Below are positions 1 to 8,156 of a stretch of DNA of 64,000 nt, one piece after another. The translations under genes and the position numbers were made by a program. The DNA comes from Streptomyces prunicolor NBRC 13075. Lineage in GTDB: Bacteria > Actinomycetota > Actinomycetes > Streptomycetales > Streptomycetaceae. The DNA is taken from NCBI RefSeq assembly GCF_000367365.1, contig NZ_BARF01000016.1:1-64000 (forward strand), written 5' to 3'. Below the pieces are notes generated by a model that worked only from the letters and a program-made list of their open reading frames with translations, had not been told where the DNA came from and searched no databases. How positions within the stretch are numbered: position 1 is the first letter of the stretch; the number at the start of each line of letters is the position of its first letter.

Positions 1-240
1 ACGGTGACCGTGCTGGACGCGGTGGGCACCGGCGCGGACGGGTGCGAGCACCACGGCGCCCGCATCCTCGCCTCCCTGGACGGGGGCCGCGTCTACCCCC
101 TGCCCGACGCCCCCGAGGATGCGGCGATCCGCGTGTTCAAGGCCGCCGACACGACCCGCCCCTTCTGCTGGCTCGACGGCCCGCGTATCGAGTCGTCCCA
201 GCTCAGCCGTGCCGAGAACCGCGCCCGGCACCAGCGCTGA
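1..240 (+). CDS. hypothetical AICE protein, 5' end uncertain
   Basis: An open frame of about 78 codons ends at 240. A GTG at 4 could start it, but the frame is open to the window edge, so it may be the tail of a longer gene. The product is mildly acidic, with no membrane segment and no motif I recognise. It lies upstream of, and in the same direction as, the transfer genes, where AICEs often carry small unknown proteins. No function is assigned. Confidence 0.45.
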   Translation, partial: TVTVLDAVGTGADGCEHHGARILASLDGGRVYPLPDAPEDAAIRVFKAADTTRPFCWLDGPRIESSQLSRAENRARHQR

Positions 241-319
241 AGAGCGCCCACCCACCTGCGCCCTCACCCGTCCGTACCCCTGTCCCGGCAGCCTGACGGG
301 CTGCCCTGGAGGAAACCCC

Positions 320-490
320 ATGGGCTGGAACTCCAAGCACCGCACCGAAGTGATCAGGCAAGACACCTCCGGCAGGCGCAGCTACTTCTTCCGCTGCTCC
401 TGCGGACGGACCGGCAGCACGACCTCCAACAAGGGACTCGCCACGAAGCAGGCCAGCGACCACCGGATGGCCCGCATCCGCCGCCGCTGA
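320..490 (+). CDS. small basic AICE transfer-associated protein
   Basis: This 56-residue protein is strongly basic (C-terminus RMARIRRR) and carries a Cys-x-Cys motif (FRCSCG) that could bind metal or nucleic acid. The ATG at 320 follows a good ribosome site (GGAGG, 308-312), which fixes the start over longer frame extensions. It lies 117 bases before the TraB-like gene. Small basic proteins are common just upstream of traB in Streptomyces AICEs and are sometimes annotated as mobile element transfer proteins. I infer a role in transfer or its regulation; no catalytic motif is visible. Confidence 0.55.
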   Translation: MGWNSKHRTEVIRQDTSGRRSYFFRCSCGRTGSTTSNKGLATKQASDHRMARIRRR

Positions 491-607
491 CACCCGCCGG
501 CCACGCATGCCGGGGACGGCCCTCCCCCTGCCACGGATGCGGCAGCCCCGGCACCCCCTTTCTCCTCAACTCCCGCCCCCGAAGGGGCAGTCAGGAGCAG
601 TCCCAGC

Positions 608-2725
608 ATGTCCGAGAGTGTCGTACACCTCATCAAAACCCCGCCCGCCACCCCCGAGTCGGACGTGAGTCCCACGATCCTGACCGTGGTCCCCGACACC
701 CCGCCCACGCCCCTGGTCCCCTTGTGGGTGCGCTCGGGACGTGCCGTGAAGCAGGCGGTCACGCACGAGAACACCAAGTCCGCAGCCCGTGCGGTGGCCC
801 GGCACAGCCTCTACACGTTCAACGGCGGGCGGATCGTGGCCCGCCGCACGTGGGACGGGAAGACCGGGGCCCGCTACGAGCACATGATCCGCACGGCAGT
901 AGCCGCGGGGAACCTGGAAGCGGCAGAGGAGTGGGAAGAGCGGTTGCAGCGCTTCCGCCAGGCCCGCCACCACCGCCGCATGGACCTCCTCCACTCCCCC
1001 GTGGAAGCCGCGAAAGGCATCGTGGTCGGCACCGGGGTGAGCGTCGGGGTGCTGGTCGCGCTGGGGATCGTGATGGCCGTCCACTCGGGGCGCCCGGTCG
1101 ACGTGCTGACCCCGCTGGACGCCACGATCGATTTCATCAACCTGCTGATCCGGATCGTGCAGGTCGTATGGGGCCCGATGCTCACCATCGGCCCGTTCCT
1201 GGCCCTGCTCGCGCTGTGGGCCGTCGGCAGCAAGCAGCAGGCCGCACCCCAGTGGGCGCTGCCCGCCAACGTCCGCAACGGCGAGGGCGAGCCGATCACC
1301 CCCTCCATCGTGGTCAAGGCCCTGCGCGACCTCGGAGTACCCGCCCTGCGCAACGCCATCAAGGACATGGGCGACGCCGGCGCGAGCATGCTGGGTCCCA
1401 TCCGGATTGCCGGATGCGGGGTCGAGGTCGACGTCACCCTGCCCTCCGGGGTGTCGACGATCGAGGTGCAGCAGCGCCGCCGCAAGCTTGCCGAGAACCT
1501 GTCCCGGCACGAGCACGAGGTGTTCATCACCATCCCCGAAGCCGCCCGCACCGTGCGGCTGTGGGTGGCCGACTCCGGGGCGCTGGACCAACCGATCGGC
1601 CCCTCCCCGCTGGTCACCGACGAGACGATGACCGCCGACTACGCCAAGGGCCGCGCCCCGTGGGGGCAGGACCTGCGCGGCGATGCCGCCGCGCTGAGCG
1701 TGTATCAGCGCCACCTGCTGATCACCGGGTTGTCGAACCAGGGCAAGACCGTCGCCCTACGCTCCCTCGCCCTGTGGCTGGCGCTCGACAAGTCGGTGCA
1801 GTTCCTGATGGGCGACCTCAAGGGTCTGGGTGACTGGGCCATGTTCGACGGCCTCGCCGACACGCTCATCCAGGGACCGACCGACGAGCACGTCATCCAG
1901 GTCACCGAGATGGTCGAAGGTGCCGTCGACGAGATGAACCGCCGGATGATGGCCGCCCCCGGCACCGTGTTCCCCGCGCTGATCGTGCTGGTCGACGAGG
2001 CGCAGGTGGCGTTCATGTGCCCGGTCAAGGACGAGGACAAGCGGCCCTACGGCGGCTCGAAGTCCAACTCCCGCTACTTCATGGCCGTCCGGAAGATCCA
2101 CAACCAGGGCCGTGCCGTGAACGTGCTGATGTGGCAGGGCACCCAGGACCCCACCGACCAGAACCTCCCCAAGCTGGTCCGCGAGGGCGCCCACACCCGG
2201 GCCTCGCTCGCTCTCGGCACGGAGTCGCAGGCGCGGATGGCGCTGGGGGACAAGGCCGTCGACGGGGGCGCCGCCCCCAACCTGCTGCGCCCGGGCCTGG
2301 ATCAGGGGACCCTCGTCGTCGCCTCGTCGGGCATCGACATTCCCAAGGGGCAGTCCTCCATCACGGTGCGCACGCACTACGTCGACGACGACGCAGCCGA
2401 AGCCATCATCGAGCGCGCCAAGGCCCTGCGCGACGGAGTCACCACCCTGCACGTCATCGACGCCGGTGAGGACCGCGACCCGCTCGCGGACATTGCCGGC
2501 GTGCTGGGAGACGCGCCGCGCGTGCTGACCCGGGACGTCCTCAAGCGGCTGACCGTGCTCGACGAGGACGCCTACGGCACCTGGACCAACGGCGACCTCA
2601 AGCGCGTGCTGGAAGCCGACGGGGCCGAGCCGTACAAGTCCGAGGGCGTCATGGTCGTCAGCCGTGACCGCGTCCTGCGCGCCCTCGCCAACCGGCCCGA
2701 CGAGGATTCCGCTTCCGTCGGCTGA
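608..2725 (+). CDS. TraB/FtsK-type conjugal DNA translocase
   Basis: This 705-aa protein is the conjugation pump. Streptomyces TraB-family proteins are membrane-anchored hexameric ATPases that move double-stranded plasmid DNA between mycelial compartments, without a relaxase. The N-terminal 130 residues are cytoplasmic, two membrane helices lie at about 137-158 and 186-207, and an FtsK-like motor follows. Walker A is GLSNQGKT at 374-381 and Walker B is LIVLVDEA at about 458-465. The ATG is preceded by AGGAG at about 591. The C-terminal 100 residues resemble the winged-helix DNA-recognition position of TraB. A cluster of CAGGGAG repeats starts 4 bases after the stop, the position where clt loci lie in related plasmids. 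Family and motor role are secure; the exact orthologue name is not. Confidence 0.9.
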   Translation: MSESVVHLIKTPPATPESDVSPTILTVVPDTPPTPLVPLWVRSGRAVKQAVTHENTKSAARAVARHSLYTFNGGRIVARRTWDGKTGARYEHMIRTAVAAGNLEAAEEWEERLQRFRQARHHRRMDLLHSPVEAAKGIVVGTGVSVGVLVALGIVMAVHSGRPVDVLTPLDATIDFINLLIRIVQVVWGPMLTIGPFLALLALWAVGSKQQAAPQWALPANVRNGEGEPITPSIVVKALRDLGVPALRNAIKDMGDAGASMLGPIRIAGCGVEVDVTLPSGVSTIEVQQRRRKLAENLSRHEHEVFITIPEAARTVRLWVADSGALDQPIGPSPLVTDETMTADYAKGRAPWGQDLRGDAAALSVYQRHLLITGLSNQGKTVALRSLALWLALDKSVQFLMGDLKGLGDWAMFDGLADTLIQGPTDEHVIQVTEMVEGAVDEMNRRMMAAPGTVFPALIVLVDEAQVAFMCPVKDEDKRPYGGSKSNSRYFMAVRKIHNQGRAVNVLMWQGTQDPTDQNLPKLVREGAHTRASLALGTESQARMALGDKAVDGGAAPNLLRPGLDQGTLVVASSGIDIPKGQSSITVRTHYVDDDAAEAIIERAKALRDGVTTLHVIDAGEDRDPLADIAGVLGDAPRVLTRDVLKRLTVLDEDAYGTWTNGDLKRVLEADGAEPYKSEGVMVVSRDRVLRALANRPDEDSASVG

Positions 2726-2728
2726 CGG

Positions 2729-2908
2729 CAGGGAGCCACACCCCGGCGGGTCAGGGAGGCAGGGAGAACTCCCTGAACCCCTCCCTGACCCGCCTCCCTC
2801 GCCCTGACCTGCACAAATGATCGTTCAGGGAGTCAGGGAGGCCCGCAGGTCAGCACCCCTGAAACCCCCTCCACGACGCCCCCGGAAGGGGGTGTCCCTG
2901 CCTCCCTG
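2729..2908. repeat. CAGGGAG repeat cluster, candidate clt transfer locus
   Basis: The 207-base gap between the translocase and the Spd-like gene contains eight exact copies of CAGGGAG or its complement: direct at 2729, 2752, 2760, 2826 and 2834; inverted at 2769, 2781 and 2902. Near-matches lie at 2794 and 2894. Several are paired head-to-tail 8 bases apart (2752/2760, 2826/2834). In Streptomyces conjugative plasmids TraB recognises clusters of 8-bp repeats in clt, usually beside traB. Position and architecture fit that; the sequence assignment is inference. Confidence 0.55.
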
Positions 2909-2932
2909 ACCCATGTTCGGAAGGGATTCCGC

Positions 2933-3409
2933 ATGTACCCCGAGACCACCCCCGGCCACACCCAGACCGACCCCGGGATGACCGACGCGGAAGCCGCGAG
3001 CGAGGCTCGCCGGATCATCGCCGACGCCTACCGGCCCACCGCCTACCGCGACGACACCCCCGTCCCCGCCCGGGGCGACACCCCGCCGGTCGCGCAGCCG
3101 GGACGGCCCCCGATGAGCCAGGGCGCCACCGACGCGAGCGTGCTCATGCTCGCGGGCGGCGTCACCACCACCATGGTCGGCGGCACGGCGGCCGTGCTCA
3201 TGTACGTCTCCCAGTTCGCCGACCCGCTCGTGTGCGCCCTCGTCTTCGGGGCCCCCACCGCCCTGGTCCTCGCGCTCGCCCGACTCCTCAAGGGCGCCAA
3301 GCCCGCCCCCGACATCCACCAGCACTACGACGGCCCGGTCTACCAGGACCAGCGCACCATCCACACCCGGACCACCGGCGTGTGGGCCAAGACCGATAAC
3401 CAACAGTGA
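2933..3409 (+). CDS. Spd-like spread membrane protein
   Basis: A 158-aa protein with a Pro/Asp-rich N-terminal 60 residues, two adjacent hydrophobic segments (about 67-92 and 97-118) and a polar tail rich in His, Tyr, Thr and Gln. Spd proteins are small integral membrane proteins that help TraB spread the element along the recipient mycelium. Location directly after traB and the two-helix topology support that role. The C-terminal pattern (HQHYDGP...VWAKTDN) resembles a streptomycete-only unknown family that I believe is DUF6251. The start at 2933 is preceded by GGAAGGGA. It is followed closely by the replication genes in the same direction. Confidence 0.6.
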   Translation: MYPETTPGHTQTDPGMTDAEAASEARRIIADAYRPTAYRDDTPVPARGDTPPVAQPGRPPMSQGATDASVLMLAGGVTTTMVGGTAAVLMYVSQFADPLVCALVFGAPTALVLALARLLKGAKPAPDIHQHYDGPVYQDQRTIHTRTTGVWAKTDNQQ

Positions 3410-3495
3410 TGCCAAGAGCGGCCCCCTATTCCGCCAAGAACCCGGGGCCGCTCTTGTCCAACCCGTCCTCAACAGACCTGTTGGAGGTCTCCAGC

Positions 3496-4359
3496 ATGAC
3501 CCAAACCACTGACATCCGGCGAGTAGCCCCGCTGCACACCGCGCTGACGCTCGCCGCGAACGGGGTCCCACCCCTGCCGCTGCGGGCGGGGAAGGTCCCG
3601 TTCGGCAACTGCCGTACCTGCGCGAAGAACGCGTGCGGCGGCCGGCCGAACATGAAGACCCCGGGACCTTGCATGTGCCCCGGCGTCTGCCACGCGTGGG
3701 CCGCCGCGACCACCGACCCGCGCGTCCTCAACTCCCCCCAGTGGGCGGCGGCATGGCGGAAAGCGGCGGCGGTCGCCTACCACCCCGGAGGCGCCGGGCT
3801 GACCGTCGTCGACCTCGACAACGCGGCGGCCATCGCGTGGGCTCGCGCAACGCTGCCCTCCACGAGGACCGTGGCGACGACTCGCGGTGAGCACTGGATC
3901 TACCGGGGCGTCATGCCCTCGCGCAACGACGTCCGGCCCGGGGTCGACATCAAGTCCCTTATGGCGTACGCCCGTTGGCTCGGAATCGGAAACGGCTCCA
4001 TGGCCTCTCTGCCGGACGCTGTGCACACTCTGGCATTGAGGCAACCGTCCACGGCTCGCAGGGCGCTACAGGCCGCCTCAGCGCCTCTGAGGGGGCAGGG
4101 CGGGGTGTGCCCGCACCGTACGCCCGCCTTCCTGGACCGTGGCATCGCCATGGCGGAGCAGCGCATCACCGCCGCGCGGGAGGCGGTGCACACCACCGTG
4201 TACCGGACGTTCCTCGCGGTGCTGTCCACGCACGGGCGGTGCGGCTGCCTCACCGACGCCCATGCCGCGCGGCTGTTCACCGCCGCGCAGACCAAGGGCG
4301 AATCGCCGCAGCACTGCACGGACGCGTGGACCAACGCCCTGACCACGTTGGGACTGTGA
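3496..4359 (+). CDS. bifunctional DNA primase/polymerase domain protein (RepPP-type)
   Basis: The chosen ATG at 3496 follows GGAGG at 3483, giving 287 aa; the open frame runs 90 bases further upstream without a better site. The protein opens with the feature typical of actinobacterial prim-pol proteins: a hydrophobic ALTLAANGVPPLPL stretch, then a Cys-rich patch (CRTC...CGG...CMCPGVCHAW, about residues 36-65) likely to bind zinc. The core reads GGAGLTVVDLD, where the acidic pair fits the metal-binding motif of primase-polymerases, followed by a TTRGEHWIYRG strand and an R-P-G-V-D-I-K motif. It would make primers and initiate replication of the circular element. The next gene starts 2 bases after the stop, so the two are probably co-translated. 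Confidence 0.75.
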   Translation: MTQTTDIRRVAPLHTALTLAANGVPPLPLRAGKVPFGNCRTCAKNACGGRPNMKTPGPCMCPGVCHAWAAATTDPRVLNSPQWAAAWRKAAAVAYHPGGAGLTVVDLDNAAAIAWARATLPSTRTVATTRGEHWIYRGVMPSRNDVRPGVDIKSLMAYARWLGIGNGSMASLPDAVHTLALRQPSTARRALQAASAPLRGQGGVCPHRTPAFLDRGIAMAEQRITAAREAVHTTVYRTFLAVLSTHGRCGCLTDAHAARLFTAAQTKGESPQHCTDAWTNALTTLGL

Positions 4360-4361
4360 CC

Positions 4362-5837
4362 ATGTCCGAGGACGAGAAGAACCCCGCGCGCGAGATCATC
4401 GCGGACTACGCGCAATCCCACTTCCGCTACTTCCGCACCGCTGACGGGACCGTGTACGCGCAGCGCAACGGCCACCCCGTGGCTCGCCCGATGCGCTCCC
4501 AGGGCACCACCGGTAGCCACCGGCAGGAACTCATGGTCGGCATGTACCGGGACGGGGTGGGCGTGTTCAACGGGACTGCGCTGAAAGAGGCGTTGGACCT
4601 GATCGAAGCGCTCGCGCTGTACGAGGACACGCACGCCGTGAACATCCGCGTCGCCCCCGGATACGACGGAGCGACCTGGCTGGACCTGGGACGCGACGAC
4701 GGGCAGTCCGTGCGTATCCACCCCACCGGGTGGGAGATCACCGTGCCCGATCCGCAGGAAGTGTGCTGGCGGCGCACCCAGCTCACCGGGGAACTGCCCC
4801 TGCCCGTCAAGGACACGAACAGCAAGGGCATCGACCTGCTGATGCGGCTGTGCAACTTCGCCGGTGCGGAGACCGAGTGCCTGGCCGTGGCGTGGCTGAT
4901 CGGCTGCCTCGGACCGTCCGTGCCCGTCCCCGCCCCCTTCCTCACCGGTCCCCAGGGCGCGGGCAAGTCCACGGGCGGGCGGATGCTGGTCCGGATCATC
5001 GAGGGGATGAGCGGTGACCTGCGTCGGGCACCGAAGGATGAAGAGAACCTGATCGCGGCCGTGGCGGCGGGATGGGTCACCGCGTTGGACAACCTCTCGC
5101 ACATGACGCCTGACCTGTCGGATGCGATGTGCTGCATCGTCACCGGGGCGGAGAGCGTCAAGCGCGCCCTGTTCACGGACGGGGACGTGTTCCGCGTCGG
5201 CTACCGCCGGCCGCTGCTGCTGACCGGGATCGATGTGGGCGTCATCCGGCCCGACCTCGCCGAACGCCTGCTCCCGCTGCGGTTGGAGCGGCCCCGTGTG
5301 CGGCGTACCGAGGCGGAGTTGTGGGCGGAGTACGCGGAAGTGCTGCCCGTCGTGCTCGGCTCGCTTTTGGATCTCACGGTCAAGGTCCGCGCGGTCGCGG
5401 CGGAGACGCCCACTGATCTGCGGATGGCGGACTTCGCGCACCTGTGCGCGCAGCTCGATGCGGCCACCGGGCTCGGGGCGCTCGCTGCCTACCGGGCCCG
5501 TCTGGATGATCTGAACGACGACGTGATCGAGGGCGATCTGTTGGCACAGACCGTCCTCCGGCATGCAGACACCATCGAGCCGGGCACGGCGCAGCGCATG
5601 CCCTCCACGGAGTGGCTGCACTGCCTCAGCCGCCTCTACAGCGGCGACGACTGCCGTCCCCTGCCCAAGGGGTGGCCGACCACCGGCAAAGTCCTCTCCG
5701 ACCGTCTCAAGCGCCTACAGCCCACCCTCGCCGCCCGGGGTGTCCTCGTCGACACAGGCCGCACCAGCGAAGGCAGGTACCTCGAAATGGCCCGCCCCGC
5801 CGCACCGCCCCCGTACGAGCAGCAGCGGATGCCCTGA
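4362..5837 (+). CDS. replication-associated P-loop ATPase (helicase-like partner of the primase)
   Basis: This 491-aa protein carries a clear Walker A, GPQGAGKST, at 195-203. A Walker B-like region (WVTALDNLS, about 238-246) and a sensor-like strand (PLLLTGIDVGVIRPDLAER, about 283-301) follow. This arrangement matches the ATPase half of phage and plasmid primase-helicases (AAA+/superfamily 3-like). The N-terminal 190 residues show no recognised motif. The ATG at 4362 lies 2 bases after the prim-pol stop with only a weak GGGA ribosome site, so translational coupling is likely. The preceding protein supplies the primase, so together they form a split version of the single-chain replicases found elsewhere. 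The exact helicase class is uncertain. Confidence 0.7.
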   Translation: MSEDEKNPAREIIADYAQSHFRYFRTADGTVYAQRNGHPVARPMRSQGTTGSHRQELMVGMYRDGVGVFNGTALKEALDLIEALALYEDTHAVNIRVAPGYDGATWLDLGRDDGQSVRIHPTGWEITVPDPQEVCWRRTQLTGELPLPVKDTNSKGIDLLMRLCNFAGAETECLAVAWLIGCLGPSVPVPAPFLTGPQGAGKSTGGRMLVRIIEGMSGDLRRAPKDEENLIAAVAAGWVTALDNLSHMTPDLSDAMCCIVTGAESVKRALFTDGDVFRVGYRRPLLLTGIDVGVIRPDLAERLLPLRLERPRVRRTEAELWAEYAEVLPVVLGSLLDLTVKVRAVAAETPTDLRMADFAHLCAQLDAATGLGALAAYRARLDDLNDDVIEGDLLAQTVLRHADTIEPGTAQRMPSTEWLHCLSRLYSGDDCRPLPKGWPTTGKVLSDRLKRLQPTLAARGVLVDTGRTSEGRYLEMARPAAPPPYEQQRMP

Positions 5838-5865
5838 CCGCGCTCCGCAGGCTCACCCGGACAAG

Positions 5866-6017
5866 CAAGAGGAGCACCATCCGGCGATGCGTGGGCGTGC
5901 TCTTCTTGCTGTTCGGGGCAGCGCCCCGCCCAAGGACGCGCCGCGTAGCGGCCCCTTCTCTGCTCTTTGAGAGCGGCTCCGACTACGACAGACACCCCCT
6001 CTTTGTCCTAAGAGGGG
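5866..6017 (+). terminator. two hairpins after the replication genes
   Basis: Stem one pairs 5866-5877 (CAAGAGGAGCAC) with 5897-5908 (GTGCTCTTCTTG), 12 bp with one G-T pair. Stem two is a perfect 8-bp CCCCTCTT/AAGAGGGG hairpin at 5996-6003 and 6010-6017 with a 6-base loop. The first is a likely transcription terminator for the replication operon. The second abuts the TGCGTCAT array and could instead belong to a replication origin. Confidence 0.45.
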
Positions 6018-6023
6018 AAACGC

Positions 6024-6240
6024 TGCGTCATCTGCGTCATGCGAGCCGGAAAATGGCCCCTGACCTGCGATGACGGGCATGACGCAGACGGCCACGACTG
6101 CGTCATCCTGCGTCATCTGCGTCATGGACCGCGTCACCGATGACGCAGCCCATGACGCACCCATGACGCAGGCCTCGCCCCCTGCGTCACGCAAAGCAGC
6201 AGGTCAGAAGCCTGAATGACGCTGATGACGCAATGACGCA
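6024..6240. repeat. TGCGTCAT octamer array, candidate origin or regulator-binding region
   Basis: Eleven exact copies of TGCGTCAT lie within 217 bases. The top-strand form is at 6024, 6033, 6099, 6109 and 6118; the reverse complement ATGACGCA is at 6079, 6140, 6152, 6163, 6225 and 6233. Four near-copies lie at 6070, 6132, 6183 and 6216. Many are spaced 8 to 12 bases apart, near one helical turn. The array occupies the gap between the replication genes and excisionase. Iteron-like arrays at this place suggest the replication origin bound by the element's initiator; a TraB recognition cluster or an operator for xis are alternatives. Confidence 0.7.
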
Positions 6241-6305
6241 GAAATCCGCACCTAGGACAAGCACCGCCCCCGCCCCCAGGACCGAAGCCCCGAAGGAGTC
6301 GCACC

Positions 6306-6572
6306 GTGGCTCGCCCCAAGCTGCTCGAACTCCCCGAACCCCCTGACCGACCGGACCCCCGCGCGATCCTCCGGGAAGGCCTCCCGGACCGCTACCTCAC
6401 TGCCGACGACATCGCCGTGATCTTCAAGGTGCCCAAAGAGACCGTCTACCAGTGGCGCAGGAAGCACACCGGCCCGCCCGGATTCCGCATCGGCAAGTAC
6501 ATCCGCTACGACCCCGCCGCCGTGCATGCCTACGTCACCGAACGCATGGCCGACGACCGCACCGCCGCCTGA
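6306..6572 (+). CDS. xis: excisionase (MerR-like helix-turn-helix)
   Basis: An 88-aa protein with the standard excisionase fold: RYLTADDIAVIFKVPKETVY at about residues 29-48 is the winged-helix recognition unit, followed by WRRKHTGPPGFRIGKYIRY, where the wing contacts DNA. Such proteins bend the attachment site and direct the adjacent integrase toward excision. GTG at 6306 follows GGAG at 6295, and no in-frame ATG lies nearby. The integrase begins 85 bases downstream. The TGCGTCAT array lies just upstream and may contain its promoter. Confidence 0.85.
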   Translation: MARPKLLELPEPPDRPDPRAILREGLPDRYLTADDIAVIFKVPKETVYQWRRKHTGPPGFRIGKYIRYDPAAVHAYVTERMADDRTAA

Positions 6573-6601
6573 AACAGCCACAACCTCACAGCTCAGTACC
6601 C

Positions 6602-6630
6602 CAGGGAGGGCCATGGTGTGGCCCTCCCTG
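6602..6630. promoter_or_regulatory. 12-bp perfect palindrome between xis and int
   Basis: CAGGGAGGGCCA (6602-6613) is followed by a 5-base spacer and its exact complement TGGCCCTCCCTG (6619-6630). It sits 27 bases before the integrase start. The outer heptamers are the same CAGGGAG seen clustered at 2729-2908. It could be an operator, an attenuating hairpin that lowers integrase translation relative to excisionase, or a TraB-type site. Nothing in the sequence decides between them. Confidence 0.5.
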
Positions 6631-6657
6631 CCCATGCCCCGAAAGGAACGCCCCCGC

Positions 6658-7914
6658 ATGGCAGGCCACATCCAAGACCGCTGGTACAAGACCGAATCCG
6701 ACGCGAACGGCAAGGCCACCCGTGTTCGTTCCGACCGCTACGGCATCGGCCTGCGCTACCGGGCCCGCTATGTCGGCCCGGACGGGACCGAGCAGTCCAA
6801 GAGCTTCCCCGACCGTCAAAAGGCGCTCGCCGAGAAGTGGCTGAACCGGATCAAGACGGACATGGACGAAGGCCAGTACATCGACCCGAAGGCCGGACAG
6901 ATCACGTTCCGGGAGTACGCGGAGAAGTGGTTGGGAGGGCTGACAAGCGACCAGGGCAGTCAGGAAGTCGTGCGCAGGCGCATCCGGCTGCACGCAGTGC
7001 CCTACCTGGGGAAGCGTTCGATGGGTTCGTGCGAGCCGGAGCACATGCGAGCCTGGTTGAACAAGCTCGCATTGGCCGTGCCGAACGGAACCTACCGCCG
7101 CGCGATCTACGACTCGGTGTCGTCGCTGTTCAATGCGGCAGTGGACGACAAGGTGATCAGGTCGAACCCCTGTCACCCCAAGTCGGTCAAAGCCCCCGTC
7201 CCCGAGCCCCGGCTGATCAAACCGTGGACCAGGGAACGCGTCTTGGATGTGCGCGCGGGGCTGCCCGGTCGGTACGCGGCCACCGTGGACGTCGGCGGGG
7301 GCTGCGGACTGCGTCAGGGGGAGATCTTCGGCCTCGCTGAAGACAACCTCGACTTCGCTACCGGTTGGGTGCACGTCCGCCAGCAGGTCAAGAGGGTGGG
7401 CGGCACGCTGGTCTTCGCCCCGCCCAAGCGGGGCAAGCTCCGGGATGCGCCGCTCAGTCCGGTGGTGGGGATGGGACTCCGTGAGCACATGGAAGAGTTC
7501 CCGCCCGTCGCAGTGACGTTGCCGTGGAAGACACCGGACGGCCCGTTGGTGACGTTCAAGCTCATCTTCACGAGCGGCGCAGACAAGGCGATCTGGCGCA
7601 GCTACTTCGACGACTACGTCTGGAAGCCCGCGCTCGCCCATGCGGGCGTCATCCCTCCCAAGGAACGGGGCAAGCGCTACGCTGCCGCTCCGGATGACGG
7701 CATGCACGCGTTGCGGCACTTCTACGCGTCGGTGGTCCTGGAAGGTGGAGGGAGCATCAAGGCGTTGAGCACCTACCTGGGACACTCCGACCCCGGATTC
7801 ACGCTGCGGATCTACACGCACCTGATGCCGAGCAGCGAGGCGAAGGCCCGGGCTGCGGTGACCTCCGTGTTCCAGCGCATCCATCCGGTGGCGGACCTCC
7901 CGGCAGCGGCCTGA
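6658..7914 (+). CDS. int: site-specific tyrosine integrase
   Basis: A 418-aa tyrosine recombinase that inserts and, with Xis, excises the element. The N-terminal AP2/SAM-like DNA-binding part begins HIQDRWYKT; an arm/core-binding region spans about 80-180; the catalytic domain follows. Catalytic residues are visible: Arg in GCGLRQGEI (about R219), the box HALRHFYAS (about H350 and R353), GHS (H376) and the nucleophile Tyr in RIYTHLMP (about Y386). The ATG at 6658 is preceded by AAAGGA at 6643-6648; an earlier in-frame start at 6526 would overlap xis and lacks a site. Length and layout match pSAM2-type integrases. Confidence 0.93.
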   Translation: MAGHIQDRWYKTESDANGKATRVRSDRYGIGLRYRARYVGPDGTEQSKSFPDRQKALAEKWLNRIKTDMDEGQYIDPKAGQITFREYAEKWLGGLTSDQGSQEVVRRRIRLHAVPYLGKRSMGSCEPEHMRAWLNKLALAVPNGTYRRAIYDSVSSLFNAAVDDKVIRSNPCHPKSVKAPVPEPRLIKPWTRERVLDVRAGLPGRYAATVDVGGGCGLRQGEIFGLAEDNLDFATGWVHVRQQVKRVGGTLVFAPPKRGKLRDAPLSPVVGMGLREHMEEFPPVAVTLPWKTPDGPLVTFKLIFTSGADKAIWRSYFDDYVWKPALAHAGVIPPKERGKRYAAAPDDGMHALRHFYASVVLEGGGSIKALSTYLGHSDPGFTLRIYTHLMPSSEAKARAAVTSVFQRIHPVADLPAAA

Positions 7915-7946
7915 CGGCCCACAGACGGCCCACGGCCCCAAGACGA

Positions 7947-7985
7947 CCCCTGCCCGACGGTTCCGCCGCTGGTCAGGGGCCCTTT
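7947..7985 (+). terminator. putative terminator after int
   Basis: CCCCTG (7947-7952) can pair with CAGGGG (7974-7979), extended imperfectly by CC/GG, and is followed by CCCTTTT. It lies 33 bases after the integrase stop. In related elements the attachment site is just beyond this point. Confidence 0.45.
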
Positions 7986-8156
7986 TGTGCTTCAGCGCCG
8001 CCAAAAGTAGTCCATCTTGCCTGAGGTCCCGGCTTGGGTGGTAACTCGTTTGGCCGGGGGGCTGTGAGCTGGGGGTTCGGGGGACGGCTTGTGGGCGGGG
8101 TCGTGAGGCGGGTCGGTGGTGGGTGCACGGGGGTGAGCGGGGAGCATGAGGGGAGC

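Larger units (their letters stand above)
1..7990 (+). mobile_element. AICE (integrative conjugative element), right-hand part
   Basis: Co-directional genes give the signature of a Streptomyces AICE: small transfer ORFs, FtsK/TraB translocase, Spd-like membrane protein, primase-polymerase with a separate ATPase, excisionase, tyrosine integrase. Such elements circularise, replicate and move double-stranded DNA with a single TraB pump. The left end lies before base 1. The right end is inferred to fall just after the integrase, because typical chromosomal genes begin at 8,157. I could not see a tRNA gene or direct repeat at the right end, so the attachment site is not assigned and the boundary at about 7,990 is approximate. 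The primase-polymerase pair suggests the RepPP class rather than the pSAM2 RepSA class; this is inferred from domains. Confidence 0.85.

Noticed and set aside
3900..5621. 573-codon leftward frame across the replication genes
   Set aside because: Composition artefact; no start context, and the rightward frames carry Walker and zinc motifs.
6024..6240. CRISPR array
   Set aside because: Repeat units are only 8 bases, occur in both orientations and have no uniform spacers; no cas genes nearby.
7985..8060. tRNA or direct repeat as AICE attachment site next to int
   Set aside because: No T-loop signature on either strand and no tRNA fold; the tRNA-Arg at 15,561 is over 7 kb away, so the site was left unassigned.
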